From: Paracoccaceae bacterium
GTDB lineage: Bacteria; Pseudomonadota; Alphaproteobacteria; Rhodobacterales; Rhodobacteraceae
Direction of reading: 5' to 3'
DNA: 56,286 nt
NCBI GenBank assembly: GCA_021775315.1
Contig: JAJFIC010000033.1
Span: forward strand, 1-56,286
Part shown: piece by piece, positions 1-8,623 of the stretch
Position numbering within the stretch: the first letter of the stretch is position 1
Layout: each line of letters begins with the position of its first letter
Notes under the pieces: generated by a model
The model's input: only the letters and a program-made list of their open reading frames with translations
Told to the model about the DNA's origin: nothing
Databases searched by the model: none
Position numbers and translations under genes: made by a program

Positions 1-61
1 GGCGAGAAATACCGATAGAAAAGCCTTGTTAATAAAGGATTTTATCGGTTAAACCGTCTGC

Positions 62-151
62 GGAGCTGTGGCCGAGTGGTCGAAGGCGCTCCCCTGCTAA
101 GGGAGTAAACGGGGAACCGTTTCGAGGGTTCGAATCCCTTCGGCTCCGCCA
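62..151 (+). tRNA. tRNA-Ser (anticodon GCU)
   Basis: A long class II tRNA. The 7-bp acceptor stem ggagctg pairs with cggctcc, the D arm starts gccgagtggtc, the anticodon loop ctgctaa carries GCT, there is a long variable arm, the T loop is ttcgaat, and the 3' CCA is encoded. It reads AGC/AGU serine codons. Confidence 0.97.
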
Positions 152-721
152 CTATATCACGCAAGTAATTGAATAGTATGATTATATCTTGTGTCTATAA
201 AATAGACCTACCATAAGGCCTACCATAAAATTGTTGCCGATTTTGAGAGCACTCAAAATAAATCCGTTTCGACAATGTCTACTGACAGAAGAATCGCCAC
301 TATCCACATGCGATGCGGTAGAATCGCGAGCTTTTGTGCAACGGTGACAACAGCTCTGCGGCGACCCTTGGTACGCATCAATCGCCTATCCCACGACTAG
401 ATTTACGATCCTGCCATCGTTCGCATGAGCAATGCGTTCGTGGTAGCATAAACACCGCATGTCCCGGTCCACAGGAGTTGGCGAGCTCAATCAGGTTTCA
501 GCGCTCGGAAACAATGGTTTTCCCACGAAAAGGGCGGGGAACGGTCATTCGCCGCGTGCGCGAAGGCATTAAGAGCCTGAGGTGTCAACGCTAGGGCGGG
601 CTTCCCTACATTGGGCTGCGCCTAGAAAAACCCATTAGCCCTCTTGCCCAAGCACGATGCTTGCACGTTCATCTTGTTTCCACTAATTTCAATCCATATC
701 CCCTAGAAAGGACATTTCGGA
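152..721. other. Non-coding stretch downstream of tRNA-Ser
   Basis: No convincing gene was found on either strand. An 86-codon open frame at 334-594 has no ribosome site, an unnatural composition and no recognisable motif. Small structures are visible: a perfect 6-bp hairpin at 193-207 (GTCTAT/ATAGAC) and a 10-bp direct repeat cctaccataa at 207-216 and 219-228. DNA just 3' of a tRNA gene is a common integration site for elements, but I see no integrase and no copy of the tRNA 3' end elsewhere in the window. Confidence 0.5.
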
Positions 722-1114
722 ATGCCCAACCCGTTTGAAGCCGGCATTGGTTTTACCGTGCCGTTCAAAACCCAGGAAGACGATTTTATCGGGCGCGCCG
801 CGATTGAAGAACGCAAAGCTCATCCAAAGGAAAAACTGGTTGGTCTGGATGTTGCAGGTGGGCTGGTGCCGCATCACGGCGACTGTGTGCGGATCGGCAA
901 AGCCCAAATTGGTGTGGTAACCTCAGCAATGAAATCACCGATACTTGGCAAGATCATTGCGTTTTGTCGCATTGATGTCACCCATGCTGAAATTGGCACG
1001 GCTGTAGAAATCGGACAACTGGATGGAGAGCAAAAGCGCTTGGCTGCGAAAGTTGTGGCCTTCCCGCATTTTGATCCAAAGAAGGAGCGTGTCAAAGGCA
1101 ATTCCGGCACCTGA
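722..1114 (+). pseudogene. GcvT/aminomethyltransferase C-terminal domain fragment
   Basis: The 130-residue product matches only the C-terminal barrel of the GcvT family (T-protein, dimethylglycine/sarcosine dehydrogenases, DMSP demethylase DmdA). It has the PFEAGIGFTV entry motif, DFIGRAA, a GDCVRIG...IGVVTSA turn, SPILGKIIA and the closing FPHFDP motif. A full protein has about 370 residues or more, so the folate-binding N-terminal two thirds are missing. A stop (TAG) lies in frame 18 bp upstream of the ATG, and AAAGGA at 707-712 could serve as ribosome site. The most likely reading is a decayed remnant of a one-carbon gene once linked to the sox genes. A separately translated domain cannot be excluded. 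Confidence 0.6.
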
Positions 1115-1169
1115 TAAACCGGCAAAACCCCGTCGAGACCGGTGCCGTGATTGGGTCTGTCGCGAAGTT

Positions 1170-2129
1170 TCAAACCGACGTGCTGGAAGGTGAATGGCCG
1201 AAATGTTTTTTGAAGACCCGCGAAAAGTGGGATGAGTTTGCAAAGCCTGTCGCCAAAGCAATTTCCGTCAATGGCAGCGGCGAGCTTTGCAACAGATTTC
1301 GCGCCATTTCCAAACGTATCTGCCTGTAATACGCCATTGTGGTGCAATCGAGTTTTTCCTTAAACAACCGGTTCATCTGTCTGGGTGAAATGCCCGCTAA
1401 ATCCGACAAATGCGCAAGCGTCAGAGGGTCGGCCATGTGATCATCCATCATCTTGACCGCATCCAGTATGAAGCGATTGTTAGAGCCAACCCGCGCAGCC
1501 AAACTGCTGCGCTGTGGGCCGATTGACGGGCGTATTTCGGTGTGCATGAACCAATCGCTGACTTGGCGGGCAAAACCCGCCCCGTGATGTTCAGAAATCA
1601 ACGCATGCATCAGGTCCAGCGGCGCCGTTCCCCCGGCGCATGTCACCCTGTCCCGGTCAATGACATAGAGGGTTCGTTCAATCAAAAGATGCGGCGAATG
1701 TTCGGCAAGTGCTGCGGCATGTTCCCAATGCAGCGTCATTCGGCGGCCATCCATCAGGCCAGCCTTTGCAAGAACAACCGGCCCGCCGGACACACCGCCG
1801 AGTATTGTGCCTGACCGTGACATCCGCCGCAGCCAGCTGAATACCGGCTCATTTTCATACAATGCAGGGTCGCCGCCAGCCGTGACAAACAGATAATCCA
1901 ACGCAAGTTGATCGCCAATCCGGGCATTTGGGGTAACACTTGCGGCGCCGGAGCTTTGAACCGGTTCAGCGTCGGGCGCGACGACGATAACCTCGTAAAG
2001 TGTCTGATGACCAAGACGGTTTGCCCCGCGAAACATCTCAACGGTGGCGGCGTAAGACAGCAAGGAAAACCCGTCTATCGGGAATACGCCAACCCTTTTG
2101 GGTCGGGGTATATTTTTTAAATCGTCCAT
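1170..2129 (-). CDS. GlxA-family AraC-type transcriptional regulator (DJ-1/PfpI + AraC HTH)
   Basis: This is a transcription factor with an N-terminal DJ-1/PfpI-like ligand domain (about residues 10-185; VGVFPIDGFSLLSYA, then a GGVSGGPVVLA nucleophile-elbow region without the catalytic Cys). A C-terminal pair of AraC helix-turn-helices follows (DLAGISPRQMNRLFKE and ALATGFANSSHFSRVFKKHF). I use the ATG at 2129; a TTG at 2174 would add 15 residues. The family includes GbdR and related regulators of choline, glycine-betaine, carnitine and sarcosine use. The gene sits divergently from soxBDAG with about 80 bp between them, so local control of sarcosine oxidase is a reasonable inference. The specific ligand is unknown. 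Confidence 0.85.
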   Translation of the reverse strand: MDDLKNIPRPKRVGVFPIDGFSLLSYAATVEMFRGANRLGHQTLYEVIVVAPDAEPVQSSGAASVTPNARIGDQLALDYLFVTAGGDPALYENEPVFSWLRRMSRSGTILGGVSGGPVVLAKAGLMDGRRMTLHWEHAAALAEHSPHLLIERTLYVIDRDRVTCAGGTAPLDLMHALISEHHGAGFARQVSDWFMHTEIRPSIGPQRSSLAARVGSNNRFILDAVKMMDDHMADPLTLAHLSDLAGISPRQMNRLFKEKLDCTTMAYYRQIRLEMARNLLQSSPLPLTEIALATGFANSSHFSRVFKKHFGHSPSSTSV

Positions 2130-2212
2130 TTTGGAAGGATAAATGACTGTTTTGGAAAAGTCTATTCGCAACAATTCCGCAATGCTTTTGCAAACAAGAC
2201 AGGATTCCCTTT

Positions 2213-3463
2213 ATGCGTTATTCCGCTCTCAAGATCCTCAAGGAAGGCCTGACCGGCAACAAAGGCTGGAAACCAGTCTGGCGTGAACCGGAACCCAAAA
2301 AGGAATATGACGTCATCATCATTGGCGGCGGTGGGCACGGATTGGCCACGGCTTATTACCTGTCAAAGGTTTATGGCGTGACCAACGTGGCGGTGCTTGA
2401 AAAGGGCTGGATCGGGTCGGGCAATGTGGGACGTAACACAACGATTATCCGCTCGAACTACATGCTGCCGGGCAACCAGCCGTTTTATGAAATGTCGCTG
2501 AAATTGTGGGAGGGGTTGGAGCAGGATTTCAACTATAACGCCATGGTCAGCCAACGCTCGATCCTGAACCTGTTTCATTCCGATGGTCAAAGGGATGCGT
2601 TCGTGCGGCGCGCTAACGCAATGATGTTGTCCGACGCCGGGGCTGAACTGGCGGATGCGGCACAATTGCGCCGCGAGTTGCCGTTTCTGGATTTCGACAA
2701 TGCGCGTTTTCCGATCAAGGGCGGCCTCTATCAGCGGCGCGGCGGCACGGTGCGCCATGATGCGGTTGCCTGGGGATTTGCCCGCGGGGCTGACATGAAT
2801 GGTGTCGACATCATTCAGAACTGCGAAGTCACCGGATTTCACATCGAAAACGGCGTCTGTACAGGCGTTGAAACCAACAAGGGGCCGATCAAGGCCAACA
2901 AAGTCGCAAGCTGTGTCGCCGGCTCCTCCAGCCGGGTGATGGCCCTTGCTGGCATGCGCCTGCCCATCGAAAGCCATGTTTTGCAGGCTTTCGTAACCGA
3001 AGGGTTAAAGCCAACCCTCCCCGGCGTCATCACCTTCGGGGCAGGCCATTTTTACGTCAGCCAATCCGACAAGGGTGGTTTGGTTTTCGGCGGCGATATC
3101 GACGGCTACAACACCTATGCCCAATGCGGCAACCTGCCGGTTGTTGAGGACGTGGCCGAGGGTGGTATGGCCATCATGCCGATGATTGGCCGCGCCCGCC
3201 TTTTGCGCAGTTGGGGGGGCTTGATGGATATGTCGATGGATGGCTCGCCGTTTATCGACAAAACGCACGTTGAGGGCCTGTTTTTCAACGGCGGCTGGTG
3301 TTACGGCGGCTTCAAGGCGACGCCCGCCAGCGGCTATTGCTACGCGCATTTACTAGCCAAAGACGAACCACACCCGAACGCCACCGAAATGCGGCTCGAT
3401 CGTTTCATCAGCGGCCATATCATTGACGAAAAAGGCCAGGGTAACCAACCCAACCTGCATTGA
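2213..3463 (+). CDS. soxB: Heterotetrameric sarcosine oxidase, beta subunit
   Basis: FAD/FMN-dependent amine oxidase subunit that demethylates sarcosine (N-methylglycine) to glycine, delivering the methyl group to folate in the alpha subunit. The 416 residues fit the family. Visible are an N-terminal Rossmann motif (VIIIGGGGHGLATAYYL, about residues 34-50), the ELEKGWIGSGN-like region and RGGTVRHDAVAWG with His182. His182 lies where the family covalently attaches FMN (an assignment by analogy). The C-terminal dinucleotide-binding turn reads FNGGWCYGGFKATPASG. It is the first gene of a tight soxB-D-A-G operon, 13 bp ahead of soxD. Related tetramers act on other N-methyl amino acids, so the substrate is inferred. 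Confidence 0.92.
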   Translation: MRYSALKILKEGLTGNKGWKPVWREPEPKKEYDVIIIGGGGHGLATAYYLSKVYGVTNVAVLEKGWIGSGNVGRNTTIIRSNYMLPGNQPFYEMSLKLWEGLEQDFNYNAMVSQRSILNLFHSDGQRDAFVRRANAMMLSDAGAELADAAQLRRELPFLDFDNARFPIKGGLYQRRGGTVRHDAVAWGFARGADMNGVDIIQNCEVTGFHIENGVCTGVETNKGPIKANKVASCVAGSSSRVMALAGMRLPIESHVLQAFVTEGLKPTLPGVITFGAGHFYVSQSDKGGLVFGGDIDGYNTYAQCGNLPVVEDVAEGGMAIMPMIGRARLLRSWGGLMDMSMDGSPFIDKTHVEGLFFNGGWCYGGFKATPASGYCYAHLLAKDEPHPNATEMRLDRFISGHIIDEKGQGNQPNLH

Positions 3464-3476
3464 CGGAACCTGAACC

Positions 3477-3764
3477 ATGATCATCAATCACCCCCTTCTT
3501 GGCCCCCGTGACGCCGCTGAATTCGTCTATCTTGGCGACGCAGCCCTGATCGACCGTCCGGACCCGTCGGTCGCAGATGCCGCCGAAAAATTCCATGAAT
3601 ACGGCTATTTGCGCGACAATCCGGCCGGGGAACATCAGGAGCTTTGGTATCACGAACAGGGCGACCGCTCGTGGCTGGTGGTCACCCGCAATACCTTATC
3701 GCACGAGATTTCAAAGGTGGAACTGGCCCGTGACGTGGCCGTTGCAAGGGGGCGTGGCAGATGA
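3477..3764 (+). CDS. soxD: Sarcosine oxidase, delta subunit (zinc-ligand-less variant)
   Basis: Small structural subunit of the heterotetramer. Its position between soxB and soxA and the motifs YLRDNPAGEH and WLVVTRNT identify it. Classical delta subunits bind zinc with an N-terminal CPxCG pair plus a His and a third Cys near HxxGC. Here the N-terminus reads MIINHPLLGPRD with no cysteine, the later site reads EQGDRSW, and the 95-residue protein contains no Cys at all. The metal site therefore seems lost. The last four bases overlap the soxA start (ATGA), indicating translational coupling. Start at the ATG after gaacctgaacc. Confidence 0.85.
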   Translation: MIINHPLLGPRDAAEFVYLGDAALIDRPDPSVADAAEKFHEYGYLRDNPAGEHQELWYHEQGDRSWLVVTRNTLSHEISKVELARDVAVARGRGR

Positions 3765-6709
3765 GCCAGACAAACCGTATCAAAGGTGGTCTTGTTGACC
3801 GCAGTCAAACGCTGAAATTCACCTTCAACGGCAAGTCGATGCAGGGCCATCCGGGGGATACGCTTGCGTCAGCCCTGTTGGCTAACGGCCAAAAACTCGT
3901 CGGACGCAGCTTTAAATACCACCGCCCTCGCGGCATATTTTCCGCAGGGTCTTACGAGCCAAACGCGCTGGTTGAATTGCGCACGGGCGCCCATCAGGAA
4001 CCCAACACCCGCGCCACTGTGGCCGAGCTGTTCGATGGCCTTACCGCCAACAGCCAAAACCATCGCGGGCCGCTGGAATTTGATGTGATGTCCGGTGTGG
4101 ACCTGCTGGCGCCCTTTCTGTCGGCCGGGTTTTATTACAAAACCTTCATGTGGCCGAAAGCGTTCTGGGAAAAGATTTACGAGCCGTTCATTCGCATGTC
4201 CGCCGGTCTTGGCAGCCTGTCGATGCAGGAAGACCCGGATGTTTACGACAAGGGCTTCCTGCATTGCGATTTGCTGGTGATCGGCGCGGGGCCTGCGGGT
4301 TTGTCAGCAGCCCTTGCAGCCGGGCGTAGCGGCGCAAAGATCATTCTGGCGGACGAAGATTTTCTTTTCGGTGGTCAGCTCAATGCCGAAACCTACGCGG
4401 TGGATGGCATGGCTGGCTCTGGTTGGGCGGCGCAGGCCGTGGCCGAGCTTGCCGCGATGGACAATGTCCGCCTAATGAACCGCACCACTATCTACGGCGC
4501 CTATGATCACGGGATTTTCGGCGCTTTAGAGCGTTGCACCGATCACCTGCCGACCTCGGGTGGCAAGCCGCGTCAGATCCTGTGGAAAATCTATTCCAAA
4601 CGCTCGCTGCTGACCGCTGGCGCAACCGAGCGTCCGATTGCGTTTGGCAATAACGACCGCCCCGGTGTGATGTTGGCGGGTGCGGTTCGCACCTACGCCA
4701 ACCGTTACGGCGTGGCACCGGGCAAGCGCGTGGCCGTTTTCACCAACAACGATGACGGTTGGCGCACTGCGACAGACCTCGCCGACAAAGGCATTGAAAT
4801 CGCCGCCGTGATCGACAGCCGCGATGGCACGCCGCGCGCCTCGATCCATGGGGCGAACATGGTTATGGGCGGGCGCATCGTTGATACCGCTGGTCGCAAA
4901 GGGCTGAAATCGCTCACGCTTTCCAACGGACAGGTAATAAAGGCCGACTGCCTTGCGGTGTCTGGCGGGTGGAACCCCAACGTACATCTGACTTGCCACC
5001 AGCGGGGGCGTCCAAATTGGAACGACGACCTCTCGGCCTTTGTACCCGGCGACGACCTGCCCGTCGGCATGTCGGTTGCAGGTGCCGCAAACGGAACGCT
5101 GGCACTGGGCGCGGCCCTTAAAGATGGGCGTGATCGGGCCAATGAGATCGTTAAAGACCTTGGTTTTAAGGCCTCGCGCAAAGCGGCACCAAAGGCTGAG
5201 GACGAGGCGTATAAGGGCGCACCGTTCTGGCATGTTGGCGAAAGCCGCAAACGCGCCTGGGTCGATTTGCAAAACGACGTGACCGTCAAGGATATCAAGC
5301 AGTCCCATGCTGAGGGTTTCCGCTCGGTCGAGCATCTGAAACGCTATACCACGCTTGGCATGGCGACGGATCAGGGCAAAACCTCAAACATTCCCGCGTT
5401 GGCGATCATGGCTGAATGTACCGGCAAAACCATCCCCCAAACCGGCACTACGATCTTCCGCCCACCCTATACGCCCATTCCGATGGGGGCATTGGCGGGC
5501 CGTGCACGAGGCAAGAATTTCCGCCCGACGCGTCTGACCCCCAGCCATATATGGGCCAAAGAAAACGGCGCTACCTTTGTTGAGGTTGGCAATTGGATGC
5601 GCGCCCAATGGTTCGCCCGCCCGGGTGAAAAAGGCTGGCGCGACAGCGTTGACCGCGAGGTTGAAATGACCCGCGCCTCAGTCGGCATTTGCGACGTGAC
5701 CACGCTGGGCAAGATCGACATTCAGGGCAAAGATGCAGCAGAGTTCCTGAACCATATCTACACCAACGCGTTTTTGAAACTGCCGGTCGGCAAGGTCCGA
5801 TACGGCCTGATGCTGCGTGAAGACGGTATCGCCTATGACGATGGCACGGTGGCGCGACTGGGTGAAAACCACTATGTGATGACCACCACAACGGCCAACG
5901 CCGTGCTGGTGTTTCGCCGTCTGGAATTTGCCCGGCAATGCCTGTGGCCGGGGCTGGATGTGCATCTGATTTCGACCACCGATGGCTGGGCCCAATTCGC
6001 TGTGGCGGGTTCAAATTCCCGCAGCCTGCTGTCAAAGATCGTGGATGATGGGTTTGACCTGTCGAACGAGGCTTTTCCGTTCATGGCCTGCGCTGAGTTG
6101 ACCGTGTGCGCTGGCACCCCTGCGCGGCTATTTCGCATCTCGTTTTCCGGGGAAATGGCCTTTGAAATTGCCGTGCCAGCGCGGTTTGGCAACGCGATGA
6201 TGGGCGTGCTGATGCAGGCGGGTGAAGAATTCGACGCTGTGCCTTACGGCACCGAGGCATTGGGTGTCATGCGGATTGAAAAAGGCCACGCCGCCGGGAA
6301 CGAACTGAACGGCCAAACCACGGCGGTCAACCTTGGCCTTGGCGGGTTTGTCAGTCAGAAAAAGGACTGCATCGGTAAGACACTTTCGGAGCGTCCTGAC
6401 CTTAACCGCGATGACGCGATCCGGTTGGTTGGGTTCAAGCCTGTCGATCCTGCAAAGCCATTGCTGGCGGGGTCTCATTTCATCAACAAAGGCGACACTG
6501 CCAATATGGCGAACGATCAGGGCTGGATGTCGTCGGTGGCTTTTTCGCCGATCATGGGCCATTCGATAGGCCTTGGTTTCATCAAGCAAGGCCATGAACG
6601 CAAGGGCGAGATCGTGCGCGCCGTGAACCCGGCGCGTGGCTCTGAGGTGGACGTCGAAATCGTCTCACCGCATTTCTATGACCCGGAAGGAGGGCTGCAA
6701 CGTGGTTGA
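3761..6709 (+). CDS. soxA: Sarcosine oxidase, alpha subunit
   Basis: Large 982-residue subunit of the folate-linked oxidase. Domain order: an N-terminal 2Fe-2S-like fold without cluster (GDTLASALLANG, about 30-42, and RSFKYHRPRGI), an NAD/FAD-binding domain with GAGPAG at residues 175-180, and a C-terminal GcvT-type folate-binding half from about residue 600 (VEVGNWMRAQWF onwards to SPHFYDP). The enzyme passes the sarcosine methyl group to tetrahydrofolate. It overlaps soxD by four bases, and its stop overlaps the soxG start. Length and domain order are normal for the family. Confidence 0.95.
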   Translation: MSQTNRIKGGLVDRSQTLKFTFNGKSMQGHPGDTLASALLANGQKLVGRSFKYHRPRGIFSAGSYEPNALVELRTGAHQEPNTRATVAELFDGLTANSQNHRGPLEFDVMSGVDLLAPFLSAGFYYKTFMWPKAFWEKIYEPFIRMSAGLGSLSMQEDPDVYDKGFLHCDLLVIGAGPAGLSAALAAGRSGAKIILADEDFLFGGQLNAETYAVDGMAGSGWAAQAVAELAAMDNVRLMNRTTIYGAYDHGIFGALERCTDHLPTSGGKPRQILWKIYSKRSLLTAGATERPIAFGNNDRPGVMLAGAVRTYANRYGVAPGKRVAVFTNNDDGWRTATDLADKGIEIAAVIDSRDGTPRASIHGANMVMGGRIVDTAGRKGLKSLTLSNGQVIKADCLAVSGGWNPNVHLTCHQRGRPNWNDDLSAFVPGDDLPVGMSVAGAANGTLALGAALKDGRDRANEIVKDLGFKASRKAAPKAEDEAYKGAPFWHVGESRKRAWVDLQNDVTVKDIKQSHAEGFRSVEHLKRYTTLGMATDQGKTSNIPALAIMAECTGKTIPQTGTTIFRPPYTPIPMGALAGRARGKNFRPTRLTPSHIWAKENGATFVEVGNWMRAQWFARPGEKGWRDSVDREVEMTRASVGICDVTTLGKIDIQGKDAAEFLNHIYTNAFLKLPVGKVRYGLMLREDGIAYDDGTVARLGENHYVMTTTTANAVLVFRRLEFARQCLWPGLDVHLISTTDGWAQFAVAGSNSRSLLSKIVDDGFDLSNEAFPFMACAELTVCAGTPARLFRISFSGEMAFEIAVPARFGNAMMGVLMQAGEEFDAVPYGTEALGVMRIEKGHAAGNELNGQTTAVNLGLGGFVSQKKDCIGKTLSERPDLNRDDAIRLVGFKPVDPAKPLLAGSHFINKGDTANMANDQGWMSSVAFSPIMGHSIGLGFIKQGHERKGEIVRAVNPARGSEVDVEIVSPHFYDPEGGLQRG

Positions 6710-7271
6710 CCTCAATCTAAAAGCCGAGCCGTTTTTGGGGCATTATTCCAAGGGCTTCAAAGGTGTTGACCTGCGCGAAATCGACGACAACAGTTTGGTC
6801 TCACTGGCCTTGCCGCTGGGCGAAGAAAGCAAAGCGATCAAGGCCATAGAGGCAGCGTTTGGCATCCCGGTGCCGGATGTGGGCCATAGCGCGCTTGCCA
6901 AAAATGGCGCGATGCGCCTGCTAAGGTTGGGTCGTGATCAGCTTTTTGTCGTGTTCTTGTATGAAGGCATGGATTCGGAACCTTACATCGCTGACAAACT
7001 GGCAGGGGCGGTCTATTCCACTGATCAAAGCCATGTCTGGGTGACGCTGGAAATTTCCGGCCCCAGCGCCCGCGCAGCATTGGAGCGTATTTGCCCGATT
7101 GACCTTAACCCAGACGCATTTGCCATTCACCAATTGGCGCGAACCAATATGGAGCACCTGGGAACCATCATTATACGCACCGCCCCTGATACCTATCTAC
7201 TAATGTCCGCCAGCTCGTCTGCCGGATCATTCCTGCATGCTGTCGAAACGTCAATTGAGAACGTCGCATGA
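6702..7271 (+). CDS. soxG: Sarcosine oxidase, gamma subunit
   Basis: Smallest GcvT-like structural subunit of the tetramer (189 residues). I choose the GTG at 6702, inside the soxA stop region, because a strong Shine-Dalgarno GGAAGGAGGG lies at 6685-6694. Upstream in-frame ATGs are buried in soxA and lack such a site. Features include WVTLEISGPSARAALERICPIDL and the conserved HLGTIIIR near the C-terminus. It ends the soxBDAG operon; none of the folate genes often seen downstream (glyA, purU, folD) follows. Confidence 0.88.
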   Translation: MVDLNLKAEPFLGHYSKGFKGVDLREIDDNSLVSLALPLGEESKAIKAIEAAFGIPVPDVGHSALAKNGAMRLLRLGRDQLFVVFLYEGMDSEPYIADKLAGAVYSTDQSHVWVTLEISGPSARAALERICPIDLNPDAFAIHQLARTNMEHLGTIIIRTAPDTYLLMSASSSAGSFLHAVETSIENVA

Positions 7272-7309
7272 TGCCGCTCACCAACAAGTTGCCTTAGAGG
7301 CGTTGGTTG

Positions 7310-8302
7310 ATGTTACTTGAACCCAACGACGCTGTTTTAGAGGCCGGTGAAAGCATTGCCTGTTCTCAAACAGTTTCGTGCAGGGATTTCACTTTTGTGG
7401 CCATGGACGACGAGGTCGAATTCGCGGCTACGGCCTGTTCTGAAGTTTTAAAAAGTGCAAACAGGCTTCTTGGTACCAGTTACTACAGATGGCGCCACGT
7501 TGTCGGTTTGGACAATTTTCCCGACCAAATGGAACCGGGATCGGGCCACGCTCTTGTCCTGATTGGCGGGTCTGACACCCCTTGGGTGCTGACGCCGGCT
7601 GACAAAATGGCAATTCGCAAGCACCTTAGATTGGCCGACCGGCTATGCATTGTAGGCTCTGCCGTTTTCGTTCCGATATCCTGTGGTTTCAGACATTCCC
7701 AACCCGTCGCCGTCCATCCAAATTTTCAGACAGCTATCGCGGAATTGGCGTGGCAACCAGAATTCGCACCTTTCGCAACCTGCCATGCAAGATCGCTCAG
7801 CAGTGCCACAAGTGGGATTGCCGCAATACAGATGATGCTGGAGCTTGTCAGCCAACAGAACGGCGAGTTTACCGGCAATGCGCTTGCTGAATATCTGGGT
7901 TTGAACAAAACGCAGGCGGCGGCCTATTCAAGCCTGCACTGGCGGTACTTAAAAAAGGCGCAAGGCGACACGTCAGTTCGGCTTGCCCTGGAACTTATGT
8001 CCGACCACCTTGAGGACACGCTTTCAATTCACCAAATTGCCGATTTACTGGATATCTCACCACGTCATCTGGAGCGCTGTTTTGGTGATTTATTGAACCT
8101 GTCACCGCTGAAGGTATATCGCGCTTTACGTCTTGATCGCGCCCGAAATTTGTTGGCCCAAACAAATCTGACACTAACCGAAGTTTCCGTCGCATGCGGT
8201 TTTACCAGCTCTTCAAACATGGCGAAATGGTACAGGCACAGATACGCAGAGTTGCCGAAGGAAACCAGGAAGAAAGCCTATAATGGTCGGATTGGTATCT
8301 GA
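7310..8302 (+). CDS. AraC-type regulator with diverged GlxA-like N-terminus
   Basis: A transcription factor of about 330 residues. The last 100 residues form a clear AraC double helix-turn-helix (QIADLLDISPRHLERCFGDLL and VSVACGFTSSSNMAKWYRHRY). The N-terminal 190 residues resemble a DJ-1/PfpI sensor in outline but are poorly conserved (FTFVAMDDEVEFAATA; ALVLIGGSD). It lies 38 bp downstream of soxG on the same strand, so it may be co-transcribed with the oxidase. Together with the divergent regulator at 1170-2129 the sox genes are bracketed by two related regulators. Start is the ATG at 7310, with AGAGG at 7295; a TTG immediately before it is possible. Ligand unknown. Confidence 0.8.
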   Translation: MLLEPNDAVLEAGESIACSQTVSCRDFTFVAMDDEVEFAATACSEVLKSANRLLGTSYYRWRHVVGLDNFPDQMEPGSGHALVLIGGSDTPWVLTPADKMAIRKHLRLADRLCIVGSAVFVPISCGFRHSQPVAVHPNFQTAIAELAWQPEFAPFATCHARSLSSATSGIAAIQMMLELVSQQNGEFTGNALAEYLGLNKTQAAAYSSLHWRYLKKAQGDTSVRLALELMSDHLEDTLSIHQIADLLDISPRHLERCFGDLLNLSPLKVYRALRLDRARNLLAQTNLTLTEVSVACGFTSSSNMAKWYRHRYAELPKETRKKAYNGRIGI

Positions 8303-8467
8303 TGAAACGGGTGGGTTTGTTGGTGTTGAAGCGGTTCCGCACAAATGAAACTGTTAGCAAGATCACGCCCTTCGCAGGTTACCTCAATTGAAAACCGCAC
8401 TCCGGCCTCGAATTGCGAGAGGAAGTCGATGCCAGAACATGGGACTTGAAGCAAACGTAGTCTGTGT
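8303..8467. other. Intergenic DNA flanking an IS remnant
   Basis: No open frame with gene character. It continues directly into the IS3-type OrfA remnant and may be further decayed element sequence, but I could not identify an OrfB match on the minus strand. Confidence 0.4.
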
Positions 8468-8623
8468 GTCCTGCCCCCATCGCGTTAAGTGCTGCAGCTC
8501 GTCGCTGCGCTGGTGTCGTTAAGGCTTTCCCCGCAGATATTTCAGGACAAAATTAACCAAACTGGTATCCGTCAGAAGACGCTTCAGCTTGGCGTTCTCA
8601 TCTTCCCGCGATTTAAGACGATG
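8468..8623 (-). pseudogene. IS3-family OrfA C-terminal remnant (frameshifted)
   Basis: Read on the minus strand from 8623, the DNA encodes SREDENAKLKRLLTDTSLVNF, the leucine-zipper tail typical of IS3-group transposase OrfA. It then passes a frame change near 8525 into LTTPAQRRAA, which resembles the start of OrfB. No start, no catalytic DDE region and no terminal inverted repeats remain. It is a small scar of an insertion sequence at the 3' end of the DUF1127 gene. Confidence 0.65.

Noticed and set aside
11-49. Imperfect hairpin (accgat...atcggt) before tRNA-Ser
   Set aside because: Pairing is interrupted and no T-run follows; it could belong to an upstream transcript outside the window.
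334-594. 86-codon open frame after tRNA-Ser
   Set aside because: No ribosome site, unnatural residue composition and no family motif; treated as non-coding.
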